47,413 nt of DNA from Clostridiales bacterium (GTDB lineage: Bacteria > Bacillota > Clostridia > Oscillospirales > Oscillospiraceae). The notes beneath the pieces were generated by a model that was not told where the DNA came from, did no database searches, and saw nothing but the letters and a program-made list of their open reading frames with translations. The stretch lies in contig QALX01000010.1 in assembly GCA_003150485.1 (NCBI GenBank), positions 31,690-79,102 of the forward strand, read 5' to 3'. Shown piece after piece: positions 1 through 8,948 of the stretch (its first letter is position 1; each line of letters opens with the position of its first letter). A program made the position numbers and the translations under genes.

Positions 1-61
1 GGTCAAGATTACCGGCTGCTCTACGTGGTCGCTGTTCGGCGCGTTTGTGGAGGAAGCGTAA
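1..61 (+). CDS. miaB: 3' end of tRNA methylthiotransferase MiaB (partial)
   Basis: Only the last 19 sense codons and the TAA are inside the window. The peptide KITGCSTWSLFGAFVEEA resembles the end of the TRAM domain of MiaB/YmcB, where a T-W-S/T-L-x-G pattern is usual. MiaB adds the methylthio group to i6A37 of tRNAs, and miaB directly upstream of mutS-mutL-miaA-hfq is a common Firmicutes order, which supports the call. The same gene end recurs at 191-250 and 381-437. The copy at 381-437 ends FVEE-TGA and runs into ordinary sequence before mutS, so it is probably the ancestral end. Because the window opens inside a repeat copy, more copies may lie upstream, and I cannot tell which copy is joined to the main gene. 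Confidence 0.65.
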   Translation, partial: VKITGCSTWSLFGAFVEEA

Positions 62-190
62 CGGAGGACAGACGCCGGGAGTCCGGCGTCCCGAGCGTTT
101 TTCCGGTGGAAAAACCTCGCCGCAGGGGCAATTGAGTTGCCCCGAGGAAGTGAAATCAGGCGGGTCCCCGAAAAATCACGGATTTTTGGG
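62..190 (+). repeat. Hairpin element, miaB locus, copy 1
   Basis: Begins right after the TAA. It holds four hairpins in order: 71-90 (8 bp, loop GAGT), 97-115 (GTTTTTCC / GGAAAAAC), 125-143 (GGGGCAA, loop TTGAG, TTGCCCC) and 166-190 (CCCC-G-AAAAATC / GATTTTTGGGG). The linker CTCGCCGCA (116-124) and a second linker with GAGGA, GT, ATCA and GGG (144-165) recur in the elements beside the DUF815 gene and nadE. No T-tract follows the hairpins, so this is not a plain intrinsic terminator. Confidence 0.85.
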
Positions 191-250
191 GTCAAGATTA
201 CCGGCTGCTCTACGTGGTCGCTGTTCGGCGCGTTTGTGGAGGAAGCGTAA

Positions 251-380
251 CGGAGGACAGACGCCGGGAGTCCGGCGTCCCGAGCGTTTTTCCGGTGGAA
301 AAACCTCGCCGCAGGGGCAATTGAGTTGCCCCGAGGAAGTGAAATCAGGCGGGGTCCCCGAAAAATCACGGATTTTTTGG
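251..380 (+). repeat. Hairpin element, miaB locus, copy 2
   Basis: Near-identical to the copy at 62-190, with one extra G before the last hairpin and one extra T in it. It lies between the second and third copies of the miaB gene end. One reading frame, shifted relative to miaB, is open through the element and joins the third gene end in the MiaB frame. Confidence 0.85.
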
Positions 381-473
381 GGCAAGATTACCGGCTGCTC
401 TACGTGGTCGCTGTTCGGCGCGTTCGTGGAAGAATGATGTTTAATGTGTATATAGAGAGGTAGTAAGAGAACT

Positions 474-3071
474 ATGGCCGCAAAAATCACCCCCATGCGG
501 AAGCAATATCTGGACCTGAAGAAAAAGTACCCGGACTGCCTGCTGTTTTTCCGGCTGGGGGACTTTTACGAGATGTTCGACGAGGATGCCCGGACCGCCT
601 CCAAGGAGCTGGACCTGACCCTGACCACCCGGGACCGGAACAAGGACATCCCCCAGGAGGACAAGGTGCCCATGTGCGGCGTGCCCTACCACTCCTACCA
701 GTCCTATCTGGCCCGGCTCATCGCCCGGGGCTACAAGGTGGCGATCTGCGAGCAGATGGAGGACCCGGCGGCGGCCCAGGGCCTGGTGGAGCGGGAGATT
801 GTCCGCATTGTCACCCCGGGCACCGCCCTGGACGCCTCCATGCTGGAGGAGAGCCGGAACAATTATATCGCCGCGGTGTTTCTGGACCGGGAGCGCTGCG
901 GCCTGTGCTTCTGCGACCTGTCCACCGGGGAGGTCTGCGCCACCGCCTTCGGCGGGAAGGACTGCCTGGCCCATCTCATCAACGAGCTGGGCCGGTTCAG
1001 CCCCCGGGAGGCGGTGCTCTCCCCCCAGGCGTGGAAGAATGAAACCCTGGCCCAGGTGCTGGAGCAGAAGCTGGACTGCCGCCGGGAGCAGAGCAGCCCC
1101 AAGCGCTTTGACTACGTGGTGGCAGGAACCACGGTGAGCCGCCAGTTTGAGAACTACGGCGTTATCCCCAGCGACCGGCCCGAGGCCCTTCAGGCCGTGG
1201 GCGGGATGCTGTCCTACCTCTACGAGACCCAGAAGACCCAGCTGGACCACCTGCGGGTGCTGCAATACTACACCAGCGGCCGGTTTATGGAGCTGGACCT
1301 GACGGCCCGGCGCAACCTGGAGCTGACCGAGACCCTTCGGGGCAAGGAGAAGCGGGGGAGCCTGCTGTGGGTGCTGGACCGGACCAAGACCGCCATGGGC
1401 GGACGGCTGCTGCGCAGCTGGCTGGAAAAGCCCCTGCTGAACCCGGCGGAGATCGGGAAGCGGCTGGCGGCGGTCCGGGACCTGGTGGACGACCTGGTGG
1501 CCCGGGAGGAGATCACCCGCTGTCTGAAGGAGATCACCGACCTGGAACGGCTCATCGGCCGCATGGTCTGCGGCAGCGCCGGAGGCCGGGACCTGGTGGC
1601 CCTGGCCGGGGGCCTGCGTCAGATTCCACGGCTGCGGGCTCTGCTGGAGCCCCTGCCCGCAGGGCTGCTCCGGGAGACCTGCGCCCAGCTGGACCCCCTG
1701 GAGGAGCTGGCGGCCCTCATCGACCGGGCCATTGTGGACGAGCCGCCCTTCTCTGTCCGGGAGGGGGGCATCATCCGGGCCGGGTACAGCGAGGATGTGG
1801 ACCGCCTGCGCAACGTGATGACCCATGGCAAGGAGATGGTGGCGGAGATCGAGACCCGTACCCGGGAGACCTGCGGCATCAAGAACATCCGCATCAAATA
1901 TAACAAGGTCTTTGGCTACTACATCGAGGTGGCCAAGTCCCAGACCGACCTGGTACCGGCGGACTGGGTGCGCAAGCAGACCACGGTGAACGCCGAGCGC
2001 TACATCAACCAGGAGCTCAAAGACCTGGAACACACCATCCTCTCGGCAAAAGATCAGATCACCGACCTGGAGTACCAGCTCTTCGCCCAGGTGCGCCAGC
2101 GCTGCGCCGACCTGGTGGAGACCATTCAGCGGACCGCCGCAGCGGTGGCCCAGGCCGACGTGCTGACCAGCCTTGCCGCGGTGGCGGTAAGCAACCACTA
2201 CTGTATGCCGGTGGTGGACGAGGGGGATCAGATCGAGATCGTGGACGGCCGCCACCCGGTGGTGGAAAAGGTGCTGAAAGACGCCCTGTTTGTCCCCAAC
2301 GACACCCGGATGGACGGCGGAGAGAACCTGCTGTCCATCATCACCGGCCCCAACATGGCGGGCAAGTCCACTTACATGCGGCAGGTGGCTCTGATCTGCC
2401 TGATGGCCCAGATCGGCAGCTTTGTCCCGGCCAAGTCCGCCCACATCGGGGTGGTGGACCGGGTGTTCACCCGCATCGGCGCCAGCGATGACCTGGCGGC
2501 GGGCCAGTCCACCTTCATGGTGGAGATGAGCGAGGTGGCGGAAATTCTCAAAAATGCCACCAGCCGCTCCCTGCTGATTCTGGACGAGATTGGAAGGGGC
2601 ACCAGCACCTACGACGGCATGAGCATCGCCCGGGCGGTGCTGGAGCACTGCGCGGACCCGGGGCGGCTGGGGGCGAAAACCCTCTTTGCCACCCATTACC
2701 ACGAGCTCAGCGCCCTGGAGGGAGAGATTCCCGGGGTGAAAAACTACCACATCGCCGCCAAAAAACGGGCGGATGACATCATCTTCTTGCGCAAGATCGT
2801 CCAGGGCGGCGCCGACCAGAGCTACGGCGTGGAGGTGGCCAAGCTGGCGGGGGTGCCCCCCAAGGTCATCCGCCGGGCCCGGGCCATTCTGGAGGAGCTG
2901 GAGGCCGGGAGCCCGGAGCGGGCTCCGGCGCAGGAGCCGCCGAAGGAACAGGTGGGCTTTGGGGATTTGGCGGCCCTGGAGGCGGCGGAGCAGCTGCGCC
3001 AGGCCGATTTGAACACCCTGACGCCTATCGAGGCCATGAATTTCCTCTATCAGCTGAAACAAAAGTTATAA
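474..3071 (+). CDS. mutS: DNA mismatch repair protein MutS
   Basis: 865 aa, normal for MutS. It binds mismatches and small loops in DNA and, with ATP, recruits MutL. The N-terminal mismatch-binding motif is visible as GDFYEMF (residues 29-35, the Phe-x-Glu pair being F31 and E33). The ATPase Walker A is GPNMAGKST near residue 625 and the Walker B is LLILDEIGRGTS near residue 700. The C-terminus has the usual short helical tail. The start ATG lies 36 nt after the last miaB copy, with only a weak AGAGAGG ribosome site. mutL follows after 34 nt, so the two are probably cotranscribed. A very long antisense open frame over this gene is a GC-rich shadow. Confidence 0.98.
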   Translation: MAAKITPMRKQYLDLKKKYPDCLLFFRLGDFYEMFDEDARTASKELDLTLTTRDRNKDIPQEDKVPMCGVPYHSYQSYLARLIARGYKVAICEQMEDPAAAQGLVEREIVRIVTPGTALDASMLEESRNNYIAAVFLDRERCGLCFCDLSTGEVCATAFGGKDCLAHLINELGRFSPREAVLSPQAWKNETLAQVLEQKLDCRREQSSPKRFDYVVAGTTVSRQFENYGVIPSDRPEALQAVGGMLSYLYETQKTQLDHLRVLQYYTSGRFMELDLTARRNLELTETLRGKEKRGSLLWVLDRTKTAMGGRLLRSWLEKPLLNPAEIGKRLAAVRDLVDDLVAREEITRCLKEITDLERLIGRMVCGSAGGRDLVALAGGLRQIPRLRALLEPLPAGLLRETCAQLDPLEELAALIDRAIVDEPPFSVREGGIIRAGYSEDVDRLRNVMTHGKEMVAEIETRTRETCGIKNIRIKYNKVFGYYIEVAKSQTDLVPADWVRKQTTVNAERYINQELKDLEHTILSAKDQITDLEYQLFAQVRQRCADLVETIQRTAAAVAQADVLTSLAAVAVSNHYCMPVVDEGDQIEIVDGRHPVVEKVLKDALFVPNDTRMDGGENLLSIITGPNMAGKSTYMRQVALICLMAQIGSFVPAKSAHIGVVDRVFTRIGASDDLAAGQSTFMVEMSEVAEILKNATSRSLLILDEIGRGTSTYDGMSIARAVLEHCADPGRLGAKTLFATHYHELSALEGEIPGVKNYHIAAKKRADDIIFLRKIVQGGADQSYGVEVAKLAGVPPKVIRRARAILEELEAGSPERAPAQEPPKEQVGFGDLAALEAAEQLRQADLNTLTPIEAMNFLYQLKQKL

Positions 3072-3105
3072 AAAAGACGACAATCCGCCCCGGGAGGTGC
3101 GTATC

Positions 3106-4998
3106 ATGGCGAGCATACAATGTTTAGACCCGCATGTGGCCGATTTAATCGCCGCCGGCGAGGTGGTGGAGCGGCCCGCCTCGGTGGTGAAGGAGCTGTT
3201 GGAAAACGCCGTGGACGCCGGGTCCACTGCCGTGACGGTGGAGATCCAGCGGGGCGGCATGAGCTATATCCGGGTGACGGACAACGGCTCCGGCATCGCC
3301 CCGGAGGAGGTGGAGACTGCCTTCCTCCGCCACGCCACCAGCAAGATCCGCAGCGCCTATGACCTGGCGGCCATCGGCACCCTGGGGTTCCGGGGGGAGG
3401 CGTTGGCGGCCATCGCCGCCGTGTCCCGGGTGGAAGTGATGACCCGGCAGGCCGATGCGCCCTTTGGGGCGGCTCTGGTGCTGGAGGGCGGCGCGGTCCG
3501 GGAGCGGGAGGAGATCGGCTGCCCGGAGGGGACCACCATGATCGTCCGGGACCTGTTCTTCAACACCCCCGCCCGGCTGAAGTTTATGAAGCGGGACGCG
3601 GCGGAGGGCGCGGCGGCCTATGCCGCCGTCCAGCACGTGGCCCTGAGCCACCCGGAGATCTCCTTCCGCTTCCTCCGGGACGGCCGGGAGGAGATGATGA
3701 CCCCCGGCGACGGCAAACTCCACTCCGCCCTGTACGCAGTGCTGGGCCGGGAGGTGGCTCTGAGCCTGCTCCCCTGTAAGGGCAGCGGCGAGGAGCTGTC
3801 AGTGGAGGGATACATCTCCCGTCCCAGCTGCTGCCGGGGCAACCGGAGCGGCCAGCACTTCTTTGTCAACGGCCGCTACGTGAAGTCGAGAACCATGGCG
3901 GCGGCCATGGAGGAGGCCTATCGGAACCAGAAAATGGTGGGGAAATTCCCCGGCTGTGTCCTGCGGGTCACCTCAAAGCTCAACGCCGTGGACGTGAACG
4001 TCCATCCGGCCAAGACCGAGGTAAAGTTTACCAGTGAAAAGAAGCTCTTTGATGCAGTATACTATACGGTAAAGGGGGCGCTGGAGGCGGAGTCCGGACA
4101 CCCCCAGGCGGAGCTGGTCCGGAAACCGGAGCCAAAACCGAAACAGGACAGCGTGACCCCCAACCAGACCTTCTTCCAGACCATCACGGCGGAGCAGTAC
4201 CGCACCGGCGGAGCTGCCCTGCGGGACCGAACCCGGACCCCTTACCGGGCCGACAAGCCTACCCCATATGCCGCGGCAAAACAGCGGATGCGGCAGGAGC
4301 CGGTGTTCCCGGCGGCAAAGCCTGTGGAAAAATCTGAGGAAACTGTGGAAAAGTCCCACGCTGCCCCGGCACCAAGGCTGCGGGTGGCGAAACCGGAGCC
4401 CCAGGCGGCGCCGGAACTGGTGACGCCGGACACCCCTCAGTGGCGGATCGCCGGGGAGGTGCTGGATACTTATATTATCGTGGAGCAGGGGGACACCGTC
4501 ACCCTCATTGACAAGCACGCCGCCCATGAGCGGATGAATTTTGACCGGATGCAGGCCCAGGACTGGCAGCCCATGCGCCAGCTGCTGCTGACCCCGGTGG
4601 TGCTGAATCTGCCGCCGGAGGAATCCGCCGCCCTGCTGGAATATCAATCCCTGCTGGAGCAGTTCGGCTTCGAGACCGAGGCCTTTGGCGGCGGCAGTAT
4701 CCTGGTGCGTCAGGTTCCGGACGACCTGCCGGCGGATCAGATCGAGAGCGCCCTGGAGGAGATTGCCGGGGAGCTGCTGGTCACCGGCCGGGCGGACGCA
4801 GCGGCGGCCCGGGACAAGGTGCTCCACACCATGGCCTGTAAGGCCGCCATCAAAGGGGGCTGGAAGAGCAGCCCCCAGGAACGGGAGGCGGTGGCCCGGG
4901 CGGTGCTGTCCGGGCAGGTGAAGTACTGCCCCCACGGTCGGCCGGTGGCCATCGAACTGACGAGAAAACAGCTGGAAAAGCAGTTTAAGAGAAGCTGA
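3106..4998 (+). CDS. mutL: DNA mismatch repair protein MutL (endonuclease type)
   Basis: 630 aa. The N-terminal GHKL ATPase motifs are KELLENAVDAGS, DNGSGI and GFRGEAL. A Pro/Lys/Glu-rich linker (roughly residues 335-440) joins it to a C-terminal dimerisation and nicking domain. That domain shows the metal-binding motif as DKHAAHERMNFD (usual form DQHA-x2-E-x4-E), plus ACKAAIKGG and CPHGRP, so the family's latent nicking activity is likely present although Gln is Lys and the last Glu is Asp. I start at ATG 3106, which has GGGAGGT at the right distance. A GTG at 3097 overlaps that ribosome site and is unlikely. miaA follows after 32 nt. Confidence 0.97.
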   Translation: MASIQCLDPHVADLIAAGEVVERPASVVKELLENAVDAGSTAVTVEIQRGGMSYIRVTDNGSGIAPEEVETAFLRHATSKIRSAYDLAAIGTLGFRGEALAAIAAVSRVEVMTRQADAPFGAALVLEGGAVREREEIGCPEGTTMIVRDLFFNTPARLKFMKRDAAEGAAAYAAVQHVALSHPEISFRFLRDGREEMMTPGDGKLHSALYAVLGREVALSLLPCKGSGEELSVEGYISRPSCCRGNRSGQHFFVNGRYVKSRTMAAAMEEAYRNQKMVGKFPGCVLRVTSKLNAVDVNVHPAKTEVKFTSEKKLFDAVYYTVKGALEAESGHPQAELVRKPEPKPKQDSVTPNQTFFQTITAEQYRTGGAALRDRTRTPYRADKPTPYAAAKQRMRQEPVFPAAKPVEKSEETVEKSHAAPAPRLRVAKPEPQAAPELVTPDTPQWRIAGEVLDTYIIVEQGDTVTLIDKHAAHERMNFDRMQAQDWQPMRQLLLTPVVLNLPPEESAALLEYQSLLEQFGFETEAFGGGSILVRQVPDDLPADQIESALEEIAGELLVTGRADAAAARDKVLHTMACKAAIKGGWKSSPQEREAVARAVLSGQVKYCPHGRPVAIELTRKQLEKQFKRS

Positions 4999-5030
4999 CG
5001 GACCGGCGGAGGAAAAAGGAGGCGAAAGCC

Positions 5031-5969
5031 GTGAACCGAACCGTTGTCTGTGTGGTGGGCCCCACTGCGTCGGGCAAGACGAAGCTGGGGGTGGCCCTGG
5101 CCCACCTGCTGGATGGGGAGGTGGTCTCCGCCGACTCCATGCAGATCTACCGCCGGATGGACATCGGCACCGCCAAGCCCACGGCGGAGGAGAGGGAGGG
5201 GATTCCCCACCACATGATCGATGTGGCGGAGCCGGAGGAAAACTGGTCCGCGGCCCGGTATGTGACGGCGGCCACCGAGTGCGTGGAGGATATCTTCCGC
5301 CGGGGAAAGCGGCCCGTCATCGTGGGCGGCACCGGGCTGTACGTGGACTCCCTGATCTCCGGCCGCTCCTTCGCGGTCCAGTGTACCGGCTGGCGCCAGC
5401 GGCTCCAGGCCCGGGTGGCCGCGGAGGGGATTGAGCCTCTGCGGGAGGAGCTGCGTCAGGTGGACCCGGCGGCCTATGACCGCATCGCTGCCGCAGACGA
5501 AAAACGGATCATCCGGGCTCTGGAGGTCTGGCATGAGACGGGAAAGACTATCACCCAGCACAATCTGGAGACCCAGCAGCGCCCTCCCCGGTACCGGGCG
5601 GTGACCATCGGCCTGAACTTTGCGGAGAAGGCGGCGCTGTGGGAGCGGATCAACCGGCGGGTGGACGAGATGATGGCCCAGGGCCTGGCGGAGGAGGTAC
5701 GGCAGCTGCTGGCCAGCGGCGTGCCCCGGACCTGTACCGCCATGCAGGCCATCGGCTACAAGGAGCTGGCGGCGGCGGTGGCCGGCCGGGGGGACCTGGC
5801 GGCGGCGGCCGAGGAGGTGAAGCTGCGCACCCGGCAGTACTCCAAGCGGCAGCTGACCTGGTTCCGGCGCAGCCGGGAGACCCAATGGTATTTTTGGGCG
5901 GGAAAGCCCGATTTTGCGGCGGCCCGCCATTTTGCGACAGAAAAGATGGAAGAATATGGGGTACTATGA
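5031..5969 (+). CDS. miaA: tRNA dimethylallyltransferase MiaA
   Basis: 312 aa. It transfers a dimethylallyl group to A37 of tRNAs reading UNN codons, making the substrate that MiaB then methylthiolates, so both halves of this pathway flank the mismatch-repair pair. The P-loop GPTASGKTKLG is at residues 9-19 and the DSMQIYRRMDIGTAKPT segment (substrate-binding DSxQ) follows. The start is GTG with AAGGAGG about 10 nt upstream. Hfq follows after 80 nt. Confidence 0.97.
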   Translation: MNRTVVCVVGPTASGKTKLGVALAHLLDGEVVSADSMQIYRRMDIGTAKPTAEEREGIPHHMIDVAEPEENWSAARYVTAATECVEDIFRRGKRPVIVGGTGLYVDSLISGRSFAVQCTGWRQRLQARVAAEGIEPLREELRQVDPAAYDRIAAADEKRIIRALEVWHETGKTITQHNLETQQRPPRYRAVTIGLNFAEKAALWERINRRVDEMMAQGLAEEVRQLLASGVPRTCTAMQAIGYKELAAAVAGRGDLAAAAEEVKLRTRQYSKRQLTWFRRSRETQWYFWAGKPDFAAARHFATEKMEEYGVL

Positions 5970-6049
5970 GCGGGAGGACAAGCCCTTCCGTCTGCAATAG
6001 AGAGAAACGGCATTGTCCCAATCTGAAAACGTGAAGGAAGTGCCTACAA

Positions 6050-6304
6050 ATGCAAAAAAACAGCAATCTACAGGACGTTTACCTTGCCAGTGTGCGGAAG
6101 AACCGGCTGAACGTGACGATGTTTCTGATGAACGGGTATCAGCTGCGGGGAGTCATCACCGGATACGACTCGTTTACCGTGGTGCTCAATTCGGACGGAC
6201 GGCAGCAGGTGATTTACAAGCACGCCATCTCCACCATCGTGGCGGAACGGCCGGTGGATCTGAGCGATGGGGAGAGCGGTGGAGGGTCCCGTCAGCGGCT
6301 GTAA
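6050..6304 (+). CDS. hfq: RNA chaperone Hfq
   Basis: 84 aa. Hfq forms a hexameric Sm-like ring that binds small RNAs and A-rich RNA. The Sm1 part (NVTMFLMNGYQLRG, then GYDSFTVVL) and the Sm2 motif YKHAIST are intact. The C-terminal tail is short, ending GGGSRQRL, as is usual for Gram-positive Hfq. The position behind miaA is the same in many bacteria. ATG has GAAGGAAG upstream. Confidence 0.97.
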   Translation: MQKNSNLQDVYLASVRKNRLNVTMFLMNGYQLRGVITGYDSFTVVLNSDGRQQVIYKHAISTIVAERPVDLSDGESGGGSRQRL

Positions 6305-6328
6305 TCCCTGGGAAAGGACTGGTCGTAC

Positions 6329-7588
6329 ATGAAACCGGGAAAATGGATTCCAAAAATCGTCGTGGCGGCGTTTTTCATCGGCGCCCTGCTCTACTTCACC
6401 GGCTACGCCGTGCGGACCTTCCGCAGTGAAGTCACCACCACCGTCATCCACGCCACCACGGTGGAGGATGCGGTGGAGGGCTCCGGCCTAGCCATCCGCC
6501 AGGAGGAGCCGGTGGAGGGCTCCGGCGAGCTGATGGAGGTGCTGCCGGCGGAGGGCGAGACGGTGGCCAAGGGGGAGACCCTGGCCCTGGTCTACGAGAG
6601 CAAGGAGGCCCTCCAGGAGCAGGCGGAGCTGGATCAGAAGGAGGCGGAGCTGGAGGCGCTGCAATATGTGCTCAGCCACAGCGCCGAGTCCTCGGCCACC
6701 GTGGAGCTGGGCCGCAGCATTGTCGCCAATCTGGAGTCCATCCGGGCCACCGTGTTTCAGGAGGACCTGTCTGAGGTGGACGAGCTGATGCAGGACCTGG
6801 AGACCATGATCTACCGCCAAGACTACACCTACCGGGGCAGTGAGGCGGTGACCCAGGAGATGAACGGCCTGAGCAAGGAGATCAAGCAACTGAGAAAAGC
6901 CCAGAGCAGCGCCGTCTCCCAGCTCAAGGCCAAAGCGGCGGGGACGTTCTCCACCATGGTGGACGGGTACGAGAGTGTGCTGACCCCCGAGGTCCTCACC
7001 GGCCTGACCCCCTCCAAGCTGGAGGCCCTGCGGAAACAGCAGAAGAAAGTGGACAGAGACGGCTATCTGGGCAGGATCATCACCAGCAGGCGGTGGTACT
7101 TCGCCGCCAACATGGATCAGGCGGACACCGAGCGGATGCGCAAGGACCAGAAGGTCACCGTCCGCTTTGACGATGTGGCCGGGGACCAGGCCATGACCGT
7201 AGACTCCATCAGCGAGGCCCAGGACGGCAAGGTGACGGTGGTGTTCTCATCCACCCGGCGCCTGGGCGAGACCTCCCTGCTGCGCAGCCAGAACGTCTCT
7301 GTGATCTACGACAGCTACAACGGCTTCCGGATCCCCAAGGAGGCCCTGCGCATGGAGGGGGACCAGTACTATATCTACCGGGTCAGCGGCGCCCAGATCC
7401 GCCGGGCCCAGGTGGAGATCGTGGCGGAGACCGAGGACTACTTTGTGGTCTGGCAGGGAGAGTCCGTGGACGAGGACGGCAACCACGTGGAACAGAGTGA
7501 GCTGGAAAAGGCCAAGCAGATCCGGGATGGGGACAGCATCGTCGTCCGGGGCACCGATCTCTATGACGGCAAGGTCATCCGGGAGTAA
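6329..7588 (+). CDS. HlyD-like membrane protein of the sepF operon
   Basis: 419 aa. One N-terminal membrane segment (about residues 8-28) is followed by a biotinyl-lipoyl-like stretch (EVLPAEGETVAKGETLALVYE), a Glu/Gln/Leu-rich coiled coil (about 85-200), the return half of the lipoyl fold, and a beta-rich end. This is the layout of HlyD/AcrA-type adaptor proteins. No transporter or outer-membrane partner is adjacent. Genes of this type just ahead of yggS-sepF-divIVA are common in clostridia, so a role at the division site or envelope is an inference from context. It lies 24 nt after hfq. Confidence 0.75.
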   Translation: MKPGKWIPKIVVAAFFIGALLYFTGYAVRTFRSEVTTTVIHATTVEDAVEGSGLAIRQEEPVEGSGELMEVLPAEGETVAKGETLALVYESKEALQEQAELDQKEAELEALQYVLSHSAESSATVELGRSIVANLESIRATVFQEDLSEVDELMQDLETMIYRQDYTYRGSEAVTQEMNGLSKEIKQLRKAQSSAVSQLKAKAAGTFSTMVDGYESVLTPEVLTGLTPSKLEALRKQQKKVDRDGYLGRIITSRRWYFAANMDQADTERMRKDQKVTVRFDDVAGDQAMTVDSISEAQDGKVTVVFSSTRRLGETSLLRSQNVSVIYDSYNGFRIPKEALRMEGDQYYIYRVSGAQIRRAQVEIVAETEDYFVVWQGESVDEDGNHVEQSELEKAKQIRDGDSIVVRGTDLYDGKVIRE

Positions 7589-7646
7589 ACAGCAGAAAAC
7601 CATGCGCCCTCAGCGGGAGCGAGAGACAGAAAGGCGGTGTCTGAGC

Positions 7647-8357
7647 ATGGCGCTAACAGAAAACATCAGACAGGTACAGCAGAGAATCCAGGAGGCGGCC
7701 CTGCGGGCCGGCCGGGACCCGGGGGAGATTACCCTGGTGGCCGCCACCAAGGTTCAGACCTCCGAGACCATCCGCCAGGCCATTGCCGGCGGCATCCGGG
7801 TCTGTGGCGAGAACCGGGTCCAGGAGTTCAACCAGCACTGGGCCGACGGGGCCTATGAGGGGGCGGAGGTTCACTTCATCGGCCACTTGCAGAAGAATAA
7901 GATCAAATACCTGGTGGGGAAGGTGTCCCTGATCGAGTCGGTGGACTCGGAGGAGCTGATCCGGCTCATCGGCCAGCGGGCCCAGAAGGAGGGCCTGGTC
8001 CAGGATATCCTCATCGAGGTCAATGTGGCCGGGGAGGCCAGCAAATCCGGCGTGGCTCCGGCCCAGGCGGAGGAGCTGATCCAGCTGGCGGCGGCCCTGC
8101 CCGGGGTCAACCCCAGAGGGCTGATGGCAATTCCTCCGGTTTCCTGTGAACCGGGGCAAAATCGAGGATTTTTTGCCGCAATGTATCAGCTTTTTATTGA
8201 CATAAAGGGAAAATCGTATGATAATAAAACTAATATCGACTGCCTGTCCATGGGGATGAGCGGCGATTTTGAAGACGCCATTGCCGAAGGGGCCACCCAG
8301 GTCCGTGTGGGAACCGCGCTGTTCGGCGCCCGGCCCCCGATGCGGGCCAACGGATGA
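7647..8357 (+). CDS. yggS: PLP homeostasis protein YggS/YlmE
   Basis: 236 aa. A fold-type III PLP-binding protein thought to buffer pyridoxal phosphate. The PLP lysine is K35 in LVAATKVQ, and ENRVQEF, HFIGHLQKNK and SMGMSGDFEDAI are family signatures. ATG 7647 begins the conserved MALTENIRQVQQRI, and the frame open further upstream overlaps the previous gene. ylmE next to ylmF (sepF) is the classic Firmicutes arrangement. The stretch 8150-8245 is much more AT-rich than the rest of the gene but the protein reads normally through it. Confidence 0.95.
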   Translation: MALTENIRQVQQRIQEAALRAGRDPGEITLVAATKVQTSETIRQAIAGGIRVCGENRVQEFNQHWADGAYEGAEVHFIGHLQKNKIKYLVGKVSLIESVDSEELIRLIGQRAQKEGLVQDILIEVNVAGEASKSGVAPAQAEELIQLAAALPGVNPRGLMAIPPVSCEPGQNRGFFAAMYQLFIDIKGKSYDNKTNIDCLSMGMSGDFEDAIAEGATQVRVGTALFGARPPMRANG

Positions 8358-8412
8358 CCGAGGGCCGCGCCCCCAGCTTTTAGAGATATTACTTGAGGAG
8401 GATACATTACTT

Positions 8413-8889
8413 ATGAGCTTCATGGATGAACTGAGACGTCTGGCGCGCCCCTATGAGGACGATGACGATTTCCTGGACGAAGACCTGGAAGAACCCTTTG
8501 CCGAGCCCCGGGAGGACCGCAAGGCCCGCAGGAAACGCGAGGATCGCGACGACGATCTGGATACCGGCTACACCTCGGTGAACAACGACAAGGTGGTTAA
8601 CATCAACACCACCACCCAGCTCCAGGTGGTTCTGGTAAAGCCGGAGAAGTTCCAGGACGCCTCCACCATCGCCGACCACCTGCGGGACAAGCGCACCGTG
8701 GTCCTGAACCTGGAATCCACCAATAAGGACGTGGCCCGCCGCATGGTGGACTTCCTGTCCGGCGCCGCCTACGCCCAGGAGGGCAAGGTGAAGAAGGTGG
8801 CTGTGGCGACCTATATCATCACGCCCTATAATGTGGACATCATCGGCGACCTGATTGACGAGCTGGAAAACAACGGCATGTACTTCTAA
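8413..8889 (+). CDS. sepF: Cell division protein SepF
   Basis: 158 aa. SepF is an FtsZ-binding, membrane-associated ring-forming protein. It begins with the MSFMDELRRLARP amphipathic segment, then a charged linker (Asp/Glu/Arg-rich, about residues 15-55), then the conserved SepF/DUF552 core (VVLVKPEKFQDASTIADHL through GDLIDELENNG). GAGGAGG lies upstream of ATG 8413. It sits between yggS and divIVA as in many Gram-positives. Confidence 0.96.
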   Translation: MSFMDELRRLARPYEDDDDFLDEDLEEPFAEPREDRKARRKREDRDDDLDTGYTSVNNDKVVNINTTTQLQVVLVKPEKFQDASTIADHLRDKRTVVLNLESTNKDVARRMVDFLSGAAYAQEGKVKKVAVATYIITPYNVDIIGDLIDELENNGMYF

Positions 8890-8948
8890 AATAAAAGAAA
8901 GTGCCCCGGACTGAGAGAGAACAGACAACCATAGAGAGAAAGTACGGA

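Larger units (their letters stand above)
1..437 (+). repeat. Tandem repeat: miaB 3' end alternating with a hairpin element
   Basis: Two full units (period 189 and 190 nt) plus a third partial unit. The order is gene end (1-61), element (62-190), gene end (191-250), element (251-380), gene end (381-437). The first two gene ends are identical. The third differs by TTT to TTC (Phe) and GAG to GAA (Glu), both synonymous, and then ends TGA instead of GCG-TAA. The two element copies differ by single-base indels near their 3' ends. The remaining 36 nt to mutS are AT-rich and look native. Confidence 0.95.

Noticed and set aside
45..437. 130-codon frame running through the miaB repeats
   Set aside because: No ribosome site; it alternates between element and out-of-frame gene-end sequence. 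The conserved part is discussed as a finding, not annotated as a gene.
1..437. Possible CRISPR array
   Set aside because: The repeat unit is about 190 nt with no spacers of regular size and no cas genes; the unit includes coding sequence.
441..3062. 873-codon open frame antisense to mutS
   Set aside because: No recognisable domain; it mirrors the GC-rich codon positions of a certain gene on the other strand.
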